Shown here one piece after another: positions 42,734 through 52,642 of a stretch of DNA of 64,000 bases. The notes below the pieces were generated by a model. That model had not been told where the DNA came from and searched no databases. It worked only from the letters and a program-made list of their open reading frames with translations. Position numbers and translations under genes: made by a program. Position 1 is the stretch's first letter. The number at the start of each line of letters is the position of its first letter. The stretch lies in the NCBI GenBank assembly GCA_016840515.1, contig JAEOSF010000009.1:1-64000 (forward strand), in the 5' to 3' direction. The stretch comes from Candidatus Borrarchaeum yapensis. GTDB taxonomy: Archaea > Asgardarchaeota > Sifarchaeia > Borrarchaeales > Borrarchaeaceae.

Positions 42734-45349
42734 TTGAAATCAAACTACAAGATTTTTTTAACAGATGTCCCAAAAAAGGATCTTACATTACAGTTAGTTT
42801 CCTTGCCAATTAAGAAAAAATATAATGGAATACAAGCCCAAAATGAAGTTTTTGTTGAATTCCATAAACAAAACGGGAGACTTCGTCCTATTAGATTCTG
42901 GAAAATACAAAGGAATAAAGAAAAATATTTTAAACCGAGAGAATTCATTGATGTATTAAACAACAGTCAGTTGATCTATATAAATGATGATCTTGCTTCA
43001 TTGTTCAAAGAAGACTTATTATCCATGTTTCAGGACTTTCAAATCGATACGAAAAAGGTAATTAGATGTAAGATATGTCCTTTCTGTTTGATTCATGGAT
43101 TGATAACAATCGACAAAGATTCTGATCTCTCTTATTTTAGACACGATAAAGAGCACAAAATCTGTTATAGATGCGCGAAATTAGAGTTGCTTGACGAATT
43201 CTATCAACGAGGGGCAGTTTTAAATAATAAGATGAAAAAAGCAATATTTCGGACGTTATCAAAAACAAAAAATGTAGATCATTTGATAAAACTCTTTACT
43301 GATAAAATTGATCCAGCCAAGCATCCCGAATTAACACTCTTTGATGAGATTCTATGTGAAGATACAGACGCAACATTAACTCCTCTAATAGTCAGTCTGA
43401 CCATTCCAGATACTTTGAAGAAAGTACTAAAAACAAAGGGCATTATCAGACTTCTTCCAATACAAAAACAAGCAATTGATGAGGGGCTTCTAAATAATCA
43501 AGACCTGCTTGTTGTTTCAGCTACGACTACTGGAAAAACATTAATTGGCGAACTTGCTGGCGTCACTAAAAGCATAAGAAATGAAAACAAAAAAACGGTG
43601 TTTTTAGTACCACTGGTTGCATTGGCGAATCAAAAGTACACGGAGTTTCAAGAAAAGTATAATCCTATTGGATTAAAAACAGCGATTCGTGTTGGAATGT
43701 CAAAAATTGATGTCGGGGACGAAGAACTTGTTATTGTTGATAGCAAAGTAACTGATGCTAATATCGTGGTGGGAACTTATGAAGCGTTCGATTTTTTACT
43801 TAGATCGGGAAAAAGAATGGATATAGGTGACATTGGTACGCTTATAATTGATGAGATCCAACTATTAGCGGATCCAGAGCGCGGCGTGGAATTAGATGGG
43901 CTCATAGGTCGAATAAGGTCTTTATTCCCTGAAGCCCAATTAATCTGTCTGTCAGCTACTGTTGGAAACCCCCAAGTCCTCGCTGAAAAACTACAAGTAA
44001 AGTTACTAACGTACGAAAAAAGACCTGTGCCACTAGAAAGACATTTGATTTTAACAAAAGATGAAAATCGCAAACTTTCTATCTTAGCCAAACTCATAAG
44101 ACGTGAGTTCAAACATAAAAGTAGTTTTGGTTACAAAGGACAATCAATTATCTTCACTTTTTCAAGAAGGCGTTGTAAGGAACTTGCCAAAAACTTACAA
44201 GGACGAGGGATAAATGCGGTAGCTTATCATGCGGGGTTAACTTATCCTCAAAGAAAACGTGTAGAATCTGGTTTTTTAATGGGGCAGTATTCAGCAGTTA
44301 TCACTACTGCAGCCTTAGCAGCAGGAGTAGATTTTCCTGCATCTCAAGTAATATTTGAAGCACTTGCAATGGGAATCAATTGGCTTACTGTAGCTGAATT
44401 TCATCAGATGAGTGGTCGAGCGGGGCGCTTGAACCGTCATGATCGGGGCAAAGTATTCTTACTGACAGCACCGGGATTAAGATATAATTATAAACAGAAA
44501 AAAACCGAAGACCAAATAGCTATAGAATTATTAGAAGGCAAAATAGAAGAAGTTTCCGTAACCGCCGATACAAATAACTTAGCAGAACAACTATTAGCTA
44601 GCATTTCCTCATTTGGAGATATCTCTGTAACCGAGCTAAAGGCACACCATGATATGTTGTTAGCTTCTTCAGATGAATTTGAGGAATTATTAAGAACCTT
44701 GAGAGATACAGATTTAATTTCAATAGAAAATGAATATATCAAGGCAACTCCTTTTGGGGTAGCAGTTTCTGAGTCTTTTCTATCACCCGAAATTGCGGTT
44801 TTAGTTAAAAAACAAATTTTAGAAGAAAGCGCAGATCCGCTTAGTATTGCGATAAAACTAGAACCTTTCGAGCAGGTGTATCATTCGCCTAAACTTCAGG
44901 CTGAGTTAAATCGAATTTATAGAACACATTTTCCCACAAAGTTCTTGTCTGGTGCGATTTTTGATGTAGCTGATTTCAAGAATATTAAAACGAAAAGAAA
45001 ATTAGAGAATTGGATAATTGAACTGTTTGCTCGATGGATGTTTGAATTCTTCGATTGCAAATGTGAAGAATCACCATATTGCGAGTGTGTTCAAATCAAA
45101 CTCGCCAAGAAGATTGTTAAAATGAGACAAGAAGGAAAAAAACTTCATCAGATAACGTACGTTTTCAATGATGTTTATGAGTTGTTTATATATCCTGGTG
45201 ATCTCTTCAAGTGGCTTGATACGCTTGTCCACAATCTTCGAGCTGTAAAAAGAATTGCGCACATACTTAAGATTAATGAAATGGTTGAGATTGTTGAAAT
45301 GTTAATCAATTCAATTGAATGTGGAATCTCACAATCTCTAAAAAAGTAA
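42734..45349 (+). CDS. Superfamily 2 helicase, Ski2/Hel308-type, with N-terminal zinc finger
   Basis: The 871-residue protein has an N-terminal domain (about 1-165) with cysteine pairs CKICPFC and CYRC forming a likely zinc site. Helicase motifs follow: a Q-like LLPIQKQAI, motif I SATTTGKTL, motif II DEIQ (a variant of DEAH/DExH), motif III LSATVGNP, and motif VI in HQMSGRAGRLNRHD. A C-terminal region has more cysteines (CKCEESPYCEC). This suits an archaeal Hel308/Ski2-like DNA or RNA helicase (DUF5814 type is possible). The start is TTG at 42734, with GGTGG upstream. The IS605-like element lies in its upstream region. Confidence 0.85.
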   Translation: MKSNYKIFLTDVPKKDLTLQLVSLPIKKKYNGIQAQNEVFVEFHKQNGRLRPIRFWKIQRNKEKYFKPREFIDVLNNSQLIYINDDLASLFKEDLLSMFQDFQIDTKKVIRCKICPFCLIHGLITIDKDSDLSYFRHDKEHKICYRCAKLELLDEFYQRGAVLNNKMKKAIFRTLSKTKNVDHLIKLFTDKIDPAKHPELTLFDEILCEDTDATLTPLIVSLTIPDTLKKVLKTKGIIRLLPIQKQAIDEGLLNNQDLLVVSATTTGKTLIGELAGVTKSIRNENKKTVFLVPLVALANQKYTEFQEKYNPIGLKTAIRVGMSKIDVGDEELVIVDSKVTDANIVVGTYEAFDFLLRSGKRMDIGDIGTLIIDEIQLLADPERGVELDGLIGRIRSLFPEAQLICLSATVGNPQVLAEKLQVKLLTYEKRPVPLERHLILTKDENRKLSILAKLIRREFKHKSSFGYKGQSIIFTFSRRRCKELAKNLQGRGINAVAYHAGLTYPQRKRVESGFLMGQYSAVITTAALAAGVDFPASQVIFEALAMGINWLTVAEFHQMSGRAGRLNRHDRGKVFLLTAPGLRYNYKQKKTEDQIAIELLEGKIEEVSVTADTNNLAEQLLASISSFGDISVTELKAHHDMLLASSDEFEELLRTLRDTDLISIENEYIKATPFGVAVSESFLSPEIAVLVKKQILEESADPLSIAIKLEPFEQVYHSPKLQAELNRIYRTHFPTKFLSGAIFDVADFKNIKTKRKLENWIIELFARWMFEFFDCKCEESPYCECVQIKLAKKIVKMRQEGKKLHQITYVFNDVYELFIYPGDLFKWLDTLVHNLRAVKRIAHILKINEMVEIVEMLINSIECGISQSLKK

Positions 45350-45676
45350 ATGTTGTACCATGAAATGGCATTCTTAGTTCACAAGTTGAACTCTCAAGGA
45401 TGTTTTGTTCTTAAGAAAAAAGAAGAATTTATAGCATGCGTTCTGGGTGCGTATAAATTAGCTGAAGCCGCATCAGAACAAGTACAGGAAGCAATAAACA
45501 TCGAAAAATCAATGATTAAATATTATTTACTTCTCACGATCCGACTGGTTAATTTTAAGAAAGTAAAACTATCTGAAGTGTTTCAGTCAAGTCTTTCAGA
45601 GTTTGATTGCGTTTTTTTTTTTAAAACGGTTAACTTCTTTTTTTCTTACATTTTTTCCTTGCTCATAGAGTCTTAG
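45350..45676 (+). CDS. Uncertain small protein directly after the helicase
   Basis: The frame starts with an ATG immediately after the helicase stop and could be co-translated. The first 60 residues (FLVHKLNSQGCFVLKKKEEF, then AYKLAEAASEQVQEAIN) look like a folded helical protein. The rest passes through a long T-run (near 45610-45622) and becomes Phe-rich, which may be an artefact of a terminator. The true protein may be shorter, or the gene may be damaged. No family is recognised. Confidence 0.35.
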   Translation: MLYHEMAFLVHKLNSQGCFVLKKKEEFIACVLGAYKLAEAASEQVQEAINIEKSMIKYYLLLTIRLVNFKKVKLSEVFQSSLSEFDCVFFFKTVNFFFSYIFSLLIES

Positions 45677-45770
45677 AATGGCATCAATTTATATATTATG
45701 GTTGATTTTTAGAATATATAGTCTTTTTAGTAACAAAATGAAAATATAATTTTGAATTGGAGTAGATGAT

Positions 45771-46340
45771 ATGTCAGGGGTTTATTGTCCAGAATGCGGT
45801 TCATACATAGAGGAACTGGGGACTCAGTTTTGTCCCCACTGTGGTGCATCGCTGAGTGTTACTGCAACTACAGCAGAAAAACCTCCACCCATTCAACCAA
45901 TGGAAGTACCGCCGCCTCCTACACCAAGTGCTCCAACTGCTATGTATGGTGAACTTGGTGAACGTCTTATGGCATATATTATTGATGCTGTGATTATCTG
46001 GGTTATAACAGCGATTATTGTATTTCCATTATTTGATGGCTATTATGTATCATGGTGGTTTGTGAGTTGGCTACTTGGGTTTCTTTACTTCTGGATACTT
46101 GAATCTTTCAACAATGGGCAAACACTTGGTAAAAAATTACTAAATCTAAGAACTGTCGATGAAGTATCATTAGATGTTTCAGAAGCGGGACACTATTTTG
46201 TCAACAATCTTTCCAGAGGAAGTGGGTGGATTATAATAGATCTTTTAGTCGGTTTAATTGTAAATTCAACTAGTGATGCCAGAAAACGATATAGAATCTT
46301 ACAAAACTGGAGTAAAACGGTTGTAATAAAATCAACTTAA
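45771..46340 (+). CDS. Zinc-ribbon RDD-family membrane protein
   Basis: The 189-residue protein begins with a zinc ribbon (YCPECGSYIEELGTQFCPHC), then a Pro-rich linker. An RDD domain follows (about 65-170), starting GERLMAYIIDAVIIW with the typical Arg and Asp, then a second hydrophobic helix and NGQTLGKKLLNLRTVD. RDD proteins are small membrane proteins, some linked to ion transport. GGAG lies before the ATG. It is convergent with the agmatinase gene. Confidence 0.88.
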   Translation: MSGVYCPECGSYIEELGTQFCPHCGASLSVTATTAEKPPPIQPMEVPPPPTPSAPTAMYGELGERLMAYIIDAVIIWVITAIIVFPLFDGYYVSWWFVSWLLGFLYFWILESFNNGQTLGKKLLNLRTVDEVSLDVSEAGHYFVNNLSRGSGWIIIDLLVGLIVNSTSDARKRYRILQNWSKTVVIKST

Positions 46341-46343
46341 TAA

Positions 46344-46388
46344 AAAAGAGTGAATTTTGTGATAAACTTCACATTCTTCTTTTTTTAA
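46344..46388. terminator. Bidirectional terminator between convergent genes
   Basis: AAAAAAGAGTGAA and TTCACATTCTTCTTTTTTT form an imperfect inverted repeat, with A-run on one side and T-run on the other, so it can end transcription from both directions. Confidence 0.45.
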
Positions 46389-47332
46389 TATCGACTCTTT
46401 TCATACTTGCAAAGTATGTCTACGATCGTTTTTACAGCCAATGTAGATGTAATACCATTATCGAATGGCGGACAGAGTTCGACTACATCAAAACCTGTAA
46501 GTTTCTCACAATAACTCTCAAGAAGTTGAAGAAACTCCCAAGGCGAAATTCCATAAGGTTCGGGTGTTGATACCCCTGGAGCATATGCAGGATCAAACAC
46601 ATCAAGATCTAAAGAGAGATATACCTTCTCAAATGGTTCTAGAAGCTTTTGAATTTTTTTACCAATAACTCTAGTTCCTTCTTTGTGTAAATCATAACTG
46701 GAAATCATTTGAATTCGTTCTTCAGATTTAAAATAGTCAAATTCCAAGGGATCTACGGATCTAATTCCTATTGAGACGATTTGGTCAATTCCCGATTCTA
46801 TAATCCGTCTGAATACCGTAGCATGTGTATATGCTTCATTCACTGCTGGAGTGTATGGATAGCGATCATATAAATCCATATGTGCATCAAAATGTAATAT
46901 ACAGCTTGTTTGATTCTTAATTAAACCTTTAATGACAGGAAGTGTAATCAGATGGTCTCCTCCAAGCGCTATAGGAAATTGATTTTCAGTTAAATTTTCA
47001 TGTACGAAGTTTTCTATTTGATTTAGTTCTTTTTTAAGATCATCTGCAGTATTACTGCAAATTTTAATATCTCCAATATCTATCAGTTTATCCCTAATAT
47101 CCACACCTGTGTTTAAGTCAAAAGTATGAACGTAGCGAGAAATTTCACGGATCGCCCAAGGACCAAATTTAGCTCCATGTCGCACACTACTGTGTCTTTC
47201 GTAAGGCACACCAAATATTACATAAGGTAAAGTTCTGTCCGTGTTAGATATTTCCAAAAAAGTACATGATGGAATGGGAACAGTTTTTTCCTGCAAAAAT
47301 TTAGACAATTTTTGAAAATCAGGATATTCCAT
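46385..47332 (-). CDS. speB: Agmatinase-family ureohydrolase
   Basis: The arginase-family binuclear manganese enzyme has GGDHLITLPV, HFDAHMDLYD and SLDLDVFDPAYAPGVSTPEPYG-type motifs that supply all the metal ligands. It would hydrolyse agmatine to putrescine and urea, or act on an agmatine-modified protein. Start Met 47332 (MEYPDF) has AAAAAGG upstream; the ORF-track TTG 47383 lacks support. It is the last gene of the minus-strand group with dys and pdaD. In some archaea an agmatinase homologue completes hypusine synthesis by removing urea from deoxyagmatinyl-aIF5A. Confidence 0.9.
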   Translation of the reverse strand: MEYPDFQKLSKFLQEKTVPIPSCTFLEISNTDRTLPYVIFGVPYERHSSVRHGAKFGPWAIREISRYVHTFDLNTGVDIRDKLIDIGDIKICSNTADDLKKELNQIENFVHENLTENQFPIALGGDHLITLPVIKGLIKNQTSCILHFDAHMDLYDRYPYTPAVNEAYTHATVFRRIIESGIDQIVSIGIRSVDPLEFDYFKSEERIQMISSYDLHKEGTRVIGKKIQKLLEPFEKVYLSLDLDVFDPAYAPGVSTPEPYGISPWEFLQLLESYCEKLTGFDVVELCPPFDNGITSTLAVKTIVDILCKYEKSRY

Positions 47333-47394
47333 AATAAACATACCTTTTTGCGCATTTATTTCTTTTAAGAAGATAATTGACAAGCCAGGCTTTT

Positions 47395-48456
47395 TTAGAG
47401 CATTTTACGTCTTGTAATTCTATTTTGTATATTTATTTTACCCAACTCGATGCGTTCAAGTATAGCAGCAGCTATAAGTGGAAAACATATTGTTATATCG
47501 CTGATGACTGTTGTATGTGTTTCGTTTTCGGCAGCTACTTTTCCCCAGGAAATCGCCTCTTCTAATGTCGCACCGGATAAACCTCCAGGTTCAGGACGAT
47601 CCATAGTTATTTGAATTACATATTTTAAGGGCTTCTTTAGTTCATTCCCTGCTTGAAATATGAAATTCTTTGGCACGCCACCTCCTAATATGACAGCTGC
47701 AGTGTTTTTAGATCCTTCAAATATCTGAAAGAACTCTTTTAAGTCTTGATATACGTCAATTTTCGGATGGACTCCTCTTAAAGCATCTACTTCTTCTCTA
47801 CTACAGCCAGCTTCAATAAAATCCTGTTCCCATTTATCAACTCCCCATGAAATTATTCCAAAGCAAGAATCAGTAATAGCTGGGACAAAAATGGGAATAT
47901 CTGCCTTATAGGCATTATAGATCACTGATTCATTCAATAGACTTTTATCCGAAACTAATCGTTCCAGATGTTCTGCCAATAAGCGAAACAGTTCTGGAGT
48001 AGTGATTTTAGGCATATTCTGAATTTCTTTGTAGAATTTCAATACAGGTAAATCAAACCATTTAACATAGTTCCATTCTGGAACAAATACATCGTAAATA
48101 CGATATATCCCAGTTTTATACAATTCTCTATCATCAACTTGGCATTTTCCTTTAATATGGTGTCCTCCAAATGCTTCTAATGCGTCATGAACAAGATTTG
48201 CGCCTGTAGATACAATTGCATCAATAGCATTGGCCCTGAGTAAGGCTGAAATTACTCCTTTCATTCCAGAAGGTGTCATTGCACCTGACAAGCCTAAAAA
48301 TACACTACATTCATCATCATTAAGCATTTTTTCGTAGATTTCAGTAGCTTCCGCTAATCTACCGGCACCAAAACATCCAGATTTTTTCATTTCTAATATT
48401 ATTTCATTCACGGTCATTTTAGGTCGAATATTTAAAGGAAGAATAACGTCATTCAT
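47395..48456 (-). CDS. dys: Deoxyhypusine synthase
   Basis: This enzyme transfers an aminobutyl group to a lysine of translation factor aIF5A. The protein has FLGLSGAMTPSGMKG, VSTGANLVHD, a GGGVPKNFIFQAG motif containing the likely active-site lysine, and GGLSGATLEEAISWGKV at the NAD/spermidine site. The ATG at 48456 (MNDVILPL) is supported by AAGGAGAG and is preferred to the ORF-track start 48480. It is the core of the polyamine/hypusine group. Length is normal. Confidence 0.93.
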   Translation of the reverse strand: MNDVILPLNIRPKMTVNEIILEMKKSGCFGAGRLAEATEIYEKMLNDDECSVFLGLSGAMTPSGMKGVISALLRANAIDAIVSTGANLVHDALEAFGGHHIKGKCQVDDRELYKTGIYRIYDVFVPEWNYVKWFDLPVLKFYKEIQNMPKITTPELFRLLAEHLERLVSDKSLLNESVIYNAYKADIPIFVPAITDSCFGIISWGVDKWEQDFIEAGCSREEVDALRGVHPKIDVYQDLKEFFQIFEGSKNTAAVILGGGVPKNFIFQAGNELKKPLKYVIQITMDRPEPGGLSGATLEEAISWGKVAAENETHTTVISDITICFPLIAAAILERIELGKINIQNRITRRKML

Positions 48457-48495
48457 CTTTATTTCTCTCCTTATTATCAAATTATTTTCAAAATG

Positions 48496-49446
48496 TTATT
48501 TTTTCTCCTTAAATGCAAGAAAAACCATACTCAACCCAGGTAGAGCATATGGAATTCTTTCTTCAATATTAGCAAAAGAATTGAACAGAATTTTTAGCCA
48601 CTTTGGTGGTTCAGACATGTCAAGATATGTGCTGGGAATAAAATTGGTGACTGAATGAATTGTCCAATTCTTTATTACTTTAAGATGATATCTCGCAAGT
48701 TCAAGTTTTAATCCTTTTGCAGTAAATGATTTTATGTTGCATCTCTGATCTTCAGGTTGGTCAAGCGGATATCTATTTATGATATATTCCGAAGGTGGGG
48801 CAAAAACAGCTCTAATTGCTTTGAAAAAAGGTTTGTCATATCCCCACCGATTTTTCAAGACGGCATCGAAAACCGACCAAAATAAATCCAGGTTCCATCT
48901 AGAGTCACCTTCTAGTAGAACGGTACCACCTGGTTTTAATACTCTTGCAATTTCAGAAATTGCACGCTGATGATCTTCAATAAAGCAAAGCGTACTGCCG
49001 GCGCAATTAACATGGTCAAAACTCTCATTTGCGAAAGGCAGGTATCTGGCATCCGCTATCTGAAAACTCGGTTGTTTGTATTGGTTTCCTGCAATTTCCT
49101 TGCTTAAAAGAGTACCAATTATTTCATTATATCTCTCAACAAAATCATAGTACGATGGGAACAAAGTTATCTTCTTTTTTGGCTTAAAATTTAAGGATTT
49201 TTGATTTGCAACTTTTATTAGTCCTTCTGTAATATCTATTCCAACTACAGAGGCTCCCGCAATAGCGTGTAAAAATGATTGAAAGCCCGTCCCGCATCCT
49301 ACATCTAGTACAGTTTTAGGGTTGTATTTTTTGATAATTTGCTGTGCAACAATAAAATGAAGACGAGAGAATAACCACGCATACCATAACTCTTGTATTT
49401 CATCGTAAGTGTTTACCATAGTGTTAAATATCTCAGAGGCGCTCAT
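48496..49446 (-). CDS. Class I SAM-dependent methyltransferase
   Basis: The protein of about 316 residues has the SAM-binding motif VLDVGCGTGFQSF, an acidic strand VVGIDITEG, and the motif II region FDHVNCAGSTLCFIED, then VLKPGGTVLLEGDSRW. It therefore belongs to the UbiE/Methyltransf_11 kind. It lies between pdaD and dys on the same strand, so it may modify a polyamine, aIF5A or a lipid; nothing in the sequence shows which. ATG 49446 with AGTGA upstream is preferred over the ORF-track start. Confidence 0.88.
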   Translation of the reverse strand: MSASEIFNTMVNTYDEIQELWYAWLFSRLHFIVAQQIIKKYNPKTVLDVGCGTGFQSFLHAIAGASVVGIDITEGLIKVANQKSLNFKPKKKITLFPSYYDFVERYNEIIGTLLSKEIAGNQYKQPSFQIADARYLPFANESFDHVNCAGSTLCFIEDHQRAISEIARVLKPGGTVLLEGDSRWNLDLFWSVFDAVLKNRWGYDKPFFKAIRAVFAPPSEYIINRYPLDQPEDQRCNIKSFTAKGLKLELARYHLKVIKNWTIHSVTNFIPSTYLDMSEPPKWLKILFNSFANIEERIPYALPGLSMVFLAFKEKK

Positions 49447-49560
49447 TTTATCGTCACTTATCAAGTTATGCAACAAAATAGTGCATTAATCATAAAAATA
49501 TAAGAAAATCAATCTTGAGATTCATTATGTATAAAAATTGAAAAACAAGTCAATAAAAAA

Positions 49561-50142
49561 TTATAGGATTCTACAACCTTCTTCGATTTCCCAGGGTACA
49601 TAAATTAGTGCAACGATTACGCAACCATTGTTTTCTTTGACTTCTATAGATTCTGCTCGTATTGACTTTTCGGTTATCTTTAACATTCTTACTCTTGCCA
49701 TCTCATCTAGTTTATCGGAAAGTGAACGCTCTACACTATTTTTTGACTTAAAGCCATGATCTTCTGCTACAATACCGAAATTGACACCGTTGTCGCGATT
49801 ACCGAATGCCCATCCTACACCAGCGCCAATAGTCTCTCCATGTTGCCCATCCATTCTCGCTAAGACAGCAAAAGTTATTGTGCCTGGTGTTATCATCGGA
49901 ATTGGATTTTTAAGTTGAATGGCATCTGGTGGAAGGATTGATGATACCTGAACAATATTACACTGGTCAATGTGTGCTGCCATTAATGCCATATCAAAAG
50001 CGTTTAGTGATGTTCCACTTTCACCTTTTCCACTTGTTATGAAAAATTTCTTAGGGAGAAACATACCATGCTGAAGTAATTTAGCATACACCCAAATATC
50101 GCCTCCTCCAATAAAAGTAGCACGTATTGAATTAGTTTTCAT
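49561..50142 (-). CDS. pdaD: Pyruvoyl-dependent arginine decarboxylase
   Basis: This enzyme converts arginine to agmatine, the first step of archaeal polyamine synthesis. The proenzyme is about 193 residues. The self-cleavage site lies in VQVSSILPPDA, where the second serine becomes the pyruvoyl group. Other family features are SGKGESGTSLNAFD at the N-terminal side and a C-terminal VIVALIYVPWEIE. It is the first gene of the minus-strand group; the methyltransferase, dys and speB follow. ATG 50142 fits the family start. Confidence 0.93.
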   Translation of the reverse strand: MKTNSIRATFIGGGDIWVYAKLLQHGMFLPKKFFITSGKGESGTSLNAFDMALMAAHIDQCNIVQVSSILPPDAIQLKNPIPMITPGTITFAVLARMDGQHGETIGAGVGWAFGNRDNGVNFGIVAEDHGFKSKNSVERSLSDKLDEMARVRMLKITEKSIRAESIEVKENNGCVIVALIYVPWEIEEGCRIL

Positions 50143-50983
50143 TTTTATATTCTAAAATTAGCGACTTTTTTTATTAATTGAAAGAATTTAGAGCATCTTG
50201 TTACCCTTGCTCAAATTCTGTTGCGTTTCTCTATTAATTACGTCTATATTGAATAAAGCATCCTTATGCTTTTTAAAGATTTCTATTCTACTCATTATAG
50301 CGAAATCATTATTTTAGGCGTTTAATCACCTAGAAAGGATATTTAATCTTTAAAAACTACCTTTTTTTTGATTTTAGATAATATAAGCGAAAAAAAGAGA
50401 ACTAAATCTTTTAAAACCTATTAAACTTGATTTTTCTACACCCTCGTTCCAGAAAAAGCATTTCCTTTTCGAAAAATAGGTAATTGTTCATTAAAATCTA
50501 TTTAACCCTCATCTGACACTATTTTAGGCTACTTTGGGTTGATGCCAAATACATGTTTCAATCATTGCAGCACGTTTTCTATTAATACAACATAGAATGG
50601 CGCATTTTGAAAAATATAGTATTTCATTGCAGATATTAATTCATTTCTTGAGATTAAGGTCAGTTATAATTTCTCCGCAAGAAGATCCCCTCAACAAGTA
50701 GGTGGTTGTTCACTAGACTTGTGGCATTAAGTGACTATTTGTAAATCAAAGCGTTTGTATCATTTTATTTTAATGCTTATGTAACTAAAAGAATTAAGTA
50801 TAATTCTCTGTTTAACGAGATTATTAGAATTTTAAATGCAATAACGTTCTGGTTCTATTCTAATCGTTGCTAAGAAACTGGTTGGTTCTAGTAAAAATAT
50901 TTTTATGAGTTGAAAGCGAGAATCAATCCATTAGGCTTGATGGCTATATTTGACCATTACAAAATATGGAGGACGTCACTCCT
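50143..50983. other. Long non-coding AT-rich region
   Basis: These 841 bases include the pdaD promoter at the left and the Trp-acidic microprotein promoter at the right. T-runs occur near 50360-50370. No frame with a ribosome-binding site and no recognised RNA was found. Its length is unusual for this gene-dense window. Confidence 0.4.
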
Positions 50984-51097
50984 ATGAATAAAAAAACTAA
51001 GAGACCAAAAAAAATAGACTTCTGGTACGAAGGTTGGGACGAGGAAAAATTAGGCTTTGATACCGAATGGGAAGATAATGGCAAAGAGGAGGAGTAA
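50984..51097 (+). CDS. Trp-acidic microprotein, 37 residues
   Basis: This frame is missing from the ORF track. It starts MNKKTKRPKKIDFWYEGW and continues to GFDTEWEDNGKEEE. GGAGG lies about 11 bases before the ATG, and TAA ends the frame at 51095-51097. It shares the order basic patch, [FY]W, G-[YF]-D-x-E-W-E-D with the 55-residue gene about 10 kb away, on the opposite strand. The long non-coding flanks (841 and 492 bases) make this a free-standing microprotein gene. Confidence 0.65.
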   Translation: MNKKTKRPKKIDFWYEGWDEEKLGFDTEWEDNGKEEE

Positions 51098-51589
51098 TAA
51101 TAATAAGATCTGTTTTTTTTAGATTTTCATTATTAGAGCCAAATCAAGATGGTTTCTTAAAACTTACAAAAACTGAAGCAGGAAAACTATAAAATCAACA
51201 AAGAATATTGAAGTAATTTCTCAATAGTATTCTCGATTAAAGCATCTGCTATGAATTTCCATAAGGAATGCACAAAATTATGCTCTCAGAATCATCGACC
51301 GATTCAAATCGCGCATGGGCAATGAATTCAATTACTCGGGGCTTTGTAATTTTTTAAAAGGGTTCACATAAACTATTCAGAAAAAGAAAAATGTATTTGT
51401 GAAGCCTCATAAAAGGTACGGAACATATCCAGAAATCATAGAATAATGAAGTCATTTTTTTCTATGTTTAGGGAATATTTAGGTTACTTCTTCGATATCT
51501 TCTGCAATTAGGTGATAAGCGGTTCTATCGTCGTTTTTCATGCGCGCATACATTAAACGTAAACTTTAAATACCATTTGTTACAGGACT
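51098..51589. other. Non-coding region before the PLP-enzyme gene
   Basis: These 492 bases contain a T-run (TCTGTTTTTTTTAG near 51110) that probably terminates the microprotein transcript, and the upstream region of the four-gene cluster. A 24-codon frame near 51252 has no support. No RNA gene is recognised. Confidence 0.4.
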
Positions 51590-52642
51590 ATGCATAGTCA
51601 AATTATGTTGGGGAGAAAGATTACAAAACAATTACCCAAAAACCGTCACGTCGGAAAAACTATTTTTGTCCGTTCTGGGAACATTGAACCCATTATAGGG
51701 TGCAAAAGACTATTTTTAAAGTTTGAGGGTGGAAATCCTACAGGTACTCAAAAGGATCGTATAGCTCAGGCACTTGCTGGGGATGCCGTTAAAAAAGGCT
51801 ATCAACAAATAGCTGTGGGAACTTGTGGTAACCTTGGTGCAGCAATTGCTCTTGCCGCTAAAGAAGCAAATATTGAGTCACATATCTATATTCCTACACA
51901 ATATCACACAAATAGAATAGGTGAAATTGAAGACAAATATGATGGCGTAATCCATAGCGTTGAAGGAACTTACGAAGATGCAGTTGAAAAATGTTCAACA
52001 GATGCGGAACAATATGGATGGTATGATGCCAATCCAGGAGAATTGCATGCAACTGAGATCGCACTTAACGCTTATGGGCAGATATCAAAGGAAATCTATA
52101 GAGCCTTGGGATATGTGCCAGATCTTGTCTCTGTGCCAGTAGGAAATGGGACTACAATAGCAGGTATATATTACGGCTTTTTACAACTTTTTAAGGAAGG
52201 AAAGACCAATAAACTTCCTAAAATGGTTGCAGCTAGTACATTACGCGGAAATCCTGTAGTAAAAAGTTTTAAAGTTCATTCTCAGGACATCAAGGACTTA
52301 CAACCATCAGAGATCAAAGAAACCTCGTATAACGAACCTCTTGTAAATTGGCATGCGTATGATGGACAAATTGCGCTTGATGCAGTCTATAACAGCCATG
52401 GATTCGCAGAATACGCATCAGATACACGTATGATCGAATTTTCAAGACTATTGAAGAGAGAAGAAGGTTTAAATGTCTTACCGGCTTCTGCATGTAGTTT
52501 GGCCGTTTTACCTTCTACATTAAAGAACATTCAGTTAAATGGAACTAAGTTTACCATCGTTGCTATACTGACAGGCAGAATACCATATAATGGTCGTCAT
52601 AAAAACAATAATGCAAAAAATCATAGTGACAGTCATAAGTGA
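51590..52642 (+). CDS. Threonine synthase-like PLP enzyme
   Basis: The fold-type II PLP enzyme of 350 residues has the lysine motif GGNPTGTQKDR, a phosphate loop GTCGNLGAAIA and VPVGNGTTIAGIY, as in threonine synthase and cysteine synthase relatives. An alternative is a beta-replacing enzyme that makes a non-standard amino acid. It lies upstream of MurL-like, ATP-grasp and GNAT genes on the same strand, with a 180-base gap to the first of them. Canonical threonine synthesis partners (homoserine kinase and dehydrogenase) are not in the window. The last 15 residues are Asn/His-rich. Confidence 0.8.
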   Translation: MHSQIMLGRKITKQLPKNRHVGKTIFVRSGNIEPIIGCKRLFLKFEGGNPTGTQKDRIAQALAGDAVKKGYQQIAVGTCGNLGAAIALAAKEANIESHIYIPTQYHTNRIGEIEDKYDGVIHSVEGTYEDAVEKCSTDAEQYGWYDANPGELHATEIALNAYGQISKEIYRALGYVPDLVSVPVGNGTTIAGIYYGFLQLFKEGKTNKLPKMVAASTLRGNPVVKSFKVHSQDIKDLQPSEIKETSYNEPLVNWHAYDGQIALDAVYNSHGFAEYASDTRMIEFSRLLKREEGLNVLPASACSLAVLPSTLKNIQLNGTKFTIVAILTGRIPYNGRHKNNNAKNHSDSHK

